Assembly: GCF_032884065.1 (NCBI RefSeq)
Contig: NW_027062618.1
Location: 124,001 to 188,000, forward strand
Source: Artemia franciscana
Lineage: Eukaryota; Arthropoda; Branchiopoda; Anostraca; Artemiidae
DNA: 64,000 nucleotides
Direction: 5' to 3'
Within the stretch, counting starts at the first letter, position 1. Each line of letters starts with the position of its first letter. Of this stretch, positions 33,837-64,000 are shown piece after piece. Below the pieces are notes generated by a model that was given only the letters and a program-made list of their open reading frames with translations, ran no database searches and was not told the origin of the DNA. A program made the translations under genes and the position numbers.

Positions 33837-35490
33837 TATTAAGCTTTTTTACAAAGAATTTTCCCCCGAGGGCAATGCCATTTTAAAAGTGACAACATTC
33901 CCAATTAAAATTTAATAAAATCAAAGTAGCAAAAATGCGCATGATTCAAACTATAGAAGTTTCCAAATGATAAGATTTAATACCGAGAAATTCATGAACA
34001 AAATTAAATTATTATTTGAAGTACTTTAACAAAATTCTTCGTCAATTCACTATAATCATTTTTGTCCATAAATAATACAGATATAATCTATGATCCCCTA
34101 CCACAGGTTAATGAGACAATACTGACACCTCAAAAATGTTCTGGTGGGAACCACTAAAGAATCGTCAAGCAAAAGCCTTAACTATATCTCGGACAAGAAC
34201 TTTTACTTCTTACAAGGCCCTTCCAAGGTAAAAGCTCTCTTCCTAATGCATACAAGGTCTATATACGCACTTCAAATTTTGGAGGGTCATTTACCTTCCT
34301 GGTACAAAGAATCAAAATGCCAAAAGTAAGCCTTTAAAGGAAAAATTGTGAAAATTCCGAGATTTCGAAATTAGTTGCGGAACCAACGGTGTGCTCAACG
34401 GGCTTGCCTTTACAACAACGTTGAATTTAAAGTTAAGATGAGTATGTTGACGTTCCTTGCACGTAGAGCTACTAATTGCTCTTACGCAAAATTCATCTAG
34501 TGAATATAAAAATTAAGTTCAGTTTTTGAACATGAAAATTCACACTCTACACTCAGTTTCTGGTAAGATTTGAGCGAGTTAGACTTTGAAAAAATAGGTA
34601 ATTTATTTAGACAAGTTTTTCTAATTTTTGAACTAGTTTTTATGGTATTTTTTTTCAAAAAATCAAAAAGACTTAAGACAGAAAATCAGCTTAAAAACGA
34701 CAACAATCAAGTTTTACCTATATCTTTTTAATTTTCAAAAAGGAAAATACAATTCTGTTTTTTACTGGCCAACGAGTAGCCTCATTCTTAATGTTAGGAC
34801 AGTTGCAATAGCCTTTCTAAATACTTTACCAAAAATTCAAGCATTATAAATTGATACGGTCGGTGACATCTAAATGCCCAAGAAGTTTCTCATGGGCCGA
34901 GGATCACACGAACGCGTAGAAAACATACCTGTTGTGTGGAAACAATTCTGTTGAAAAACAATATACTTTTATTTCGACAATAAACCAATATTGTACTATC
35001 AAATAATATGTATAAATATTCACTTATATACAGAAAAGACAAGGATTTACCGTAAAATTAACGCCCAGACTTTGAAAAAAAAGGAAAGAAAACAAATACA
35101 GAAAAAACCACCCTTTAGAGCTTACCTACAAGTGGACTGCATTAGCCATTGAGCGTTGTACACATCTAATATCCTAAAATTAATTCTAAAAATACATCCT
35201 CATTTGTTTTCTTTCGGATTAATATTCCTCTTATCAATACAAAAGAAATGACGAAGGAGGCAATATGGCAAATCATAGCAATAAACTTTAATTAAAAAAT
35301 GTAAAGCCTTACCTTTCAGCATATATTCTTTAAACAAAATGATAGCAACATATTCTCACAGATAAAAGATTCAGCCTTTCAGCTCATAGGTAAGTTCTAT
35401 AAGGTCGAACTTCTGCTTTTAGAAAAAAATATAAAGCTATTGATTAGGATGGTGGGAGCACAAAACTCTCCTCCTTAAACCATTATCAAT
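32510..35490. other. Region between MADF-like exon and DCAF11 3' end
   Basis: Apart from the hairpin-(TA)n at 33.7 kb, no family pattern is visible. The 82-codon plus frame at 32512-32760 mostly opposes the MADF-like exon flank and is not convincing. The last 0.5 kb probably includes the DCAF11 3' UTR. Confidence 0.45.
33691..33830. repeat. 17-bp perfect hairpin followed by (TA)n
   Basis: ACATCTGTTAAACTTTT pairs exactly with AAAAGTTTAACAGATGT (loop GGTA), then (TA)n to about 33830 with one ACAG break. Same hairpin-plus-(TA)n layout as at 53.1 kb. Intergenic. Confidence 0.8.
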
Positions 35491-35493
35491 AAT

Positions 35494-63267
<27,774 letters not shown>

Positions 63268-63327
63268 CTGAAAAACGAATAAACTTGTTTGGACAACCAG
63301 TTCATTTATATTCTCCGTATAAAAGAA

Positions 63328-63502
<175 letters not shown>

Positions 63503-63509
63503 CTCCAAG

Positions 63510-64000
63510 TTTTGCTGCTTCTTGTTGGTGTCTTGTTCGTTGGGCTACGGTCCTTGTTGGTTTTCGCACAAATTATTGTTGATTATTATATACAAATTAT
63601 AACTTAGCAATAAAATATACAATTAGCAATTAAATATACAAATTATAACTTAGCAGAAGTTGACATTAAAAAGATGCAAAGAAGAATTGAAGCTAAGTTT
63701 TTGCCGAGTGAGGCCAAATAGATTAAGCAAAATATATGCCTACTTAGGAGTTAAGTGAAGAAAACGTTTTGTACTAAATATAGCCAAATTGAGCCGAACT
63801 ATTGTATAAAGTGCAGAACTTTCATAGTCTTAAAACCTTGAATCTGATGCTTGACAGAAGATAAACCAAAAACGTCACTATCTGAGCTCCAACTGGCATG
63901 TTGGATTCCAAGAAAGCTCGTCTCATTTTTCTAGAGAATACAAACAAAAATACTTTGAATATCTATCTGAGGCAACGTTCTAGCATTGCCACAAACATTG
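63510..64000. other. DCAF11 intron at the right edge
   Basis: AT-rich with repeated TACAAATTATAACTTAGCA (63590-63655). A minus-strand stretch at 63925-63842 has an acceptor-like CTCTAG and an open frame, but the protein does not fit the DCAF11 blade expected there. Confidence 0.4.

Noticed and set aside
63842-63930. Next upstream DCAF11 exon
   Set aside because: There is an acceptor-like CTCTAG and an open frame (HASWSSDSDVFGLSSVKHQ), but the protein does not match the expected blade before VVNLWDE and the donor (GTTTTA) is weak.

Overview
This window looks like nuclear DNA of an arthropod. Coding sequence is split into short exons with GT-AG introns of 3 to 8.5 kb, the DNA is AT-rich, and most of it is mobile-element debris, microsatellites and satellite arrays. 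A branchiopod crustacean such as a brine shrimp is my best guess, but only from general impression; nothing in the window proves the taxon. Almost every long open frame here is a by-product of low-complexity DNA. The real genes had to be assembled exon by exon from splice sites, phase and protein family pattern.

Two genes are supported, both on the minus strand. From 31,271 down to 3,706 lies a complete six-exon endosomal Qa-SNARE (syntaxin 7/12/13 type, 276 residues): an N-terminal Habc-like region, a SNARE motif with the zero-layer glutamine, and a C-terminal membrane anchor. From the right-hand edge down to 35,494 lies the C-terminal two thirds of DCAF11 (WDR23), the WD40 substrate receptor of the CUL4-DDB1 ubiquitin ligase. 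Six exons are visible (about 398 residues), with two WDXR boxes; the 5' exons are beyond position 64,000. The 4.2 kb between the genes holds a MADF-like exon fragment and a frameshifted coding-like stretch of unknown origin.

The introns carry two LINE types (CR1/L2-like fragments near 29 kb and 55 kb, an RTE-like 3' end near 61.8 kb), a dead pogo/Tigger-like transposase, tRNA-derived SINEs, a non-autonomous Helitron with both canonical ends (36,684-37,897), a 291-bp satellite, a 146-bp satellite, long homopolymers, and long (TA)n and (CT)n arrays. A non-coding family of about 1 kb occurs more than a dozen times, mostly from 38 to 60 kb. It starts with a CAGTTCGT/ACGAACTG hairpin, and its other end also exists as free-standing near-perfect foldbacks of about 300 bp.

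The observations I would look at first: exon boundaries of both genes have been copied into neighbouring introns (a decayed SNARE exon at 15.2 kb, four decoy acceptors at 49.7-50.2 kb, and a shadow DCAF11 terminal exon at 36.1 kb with acceptor, short frame, stop and AATAAA); the foldback elements have arms that match each other better than they match other copies; and a perfect inverted duplication of about 90 bp flanks a (TA)n tract.
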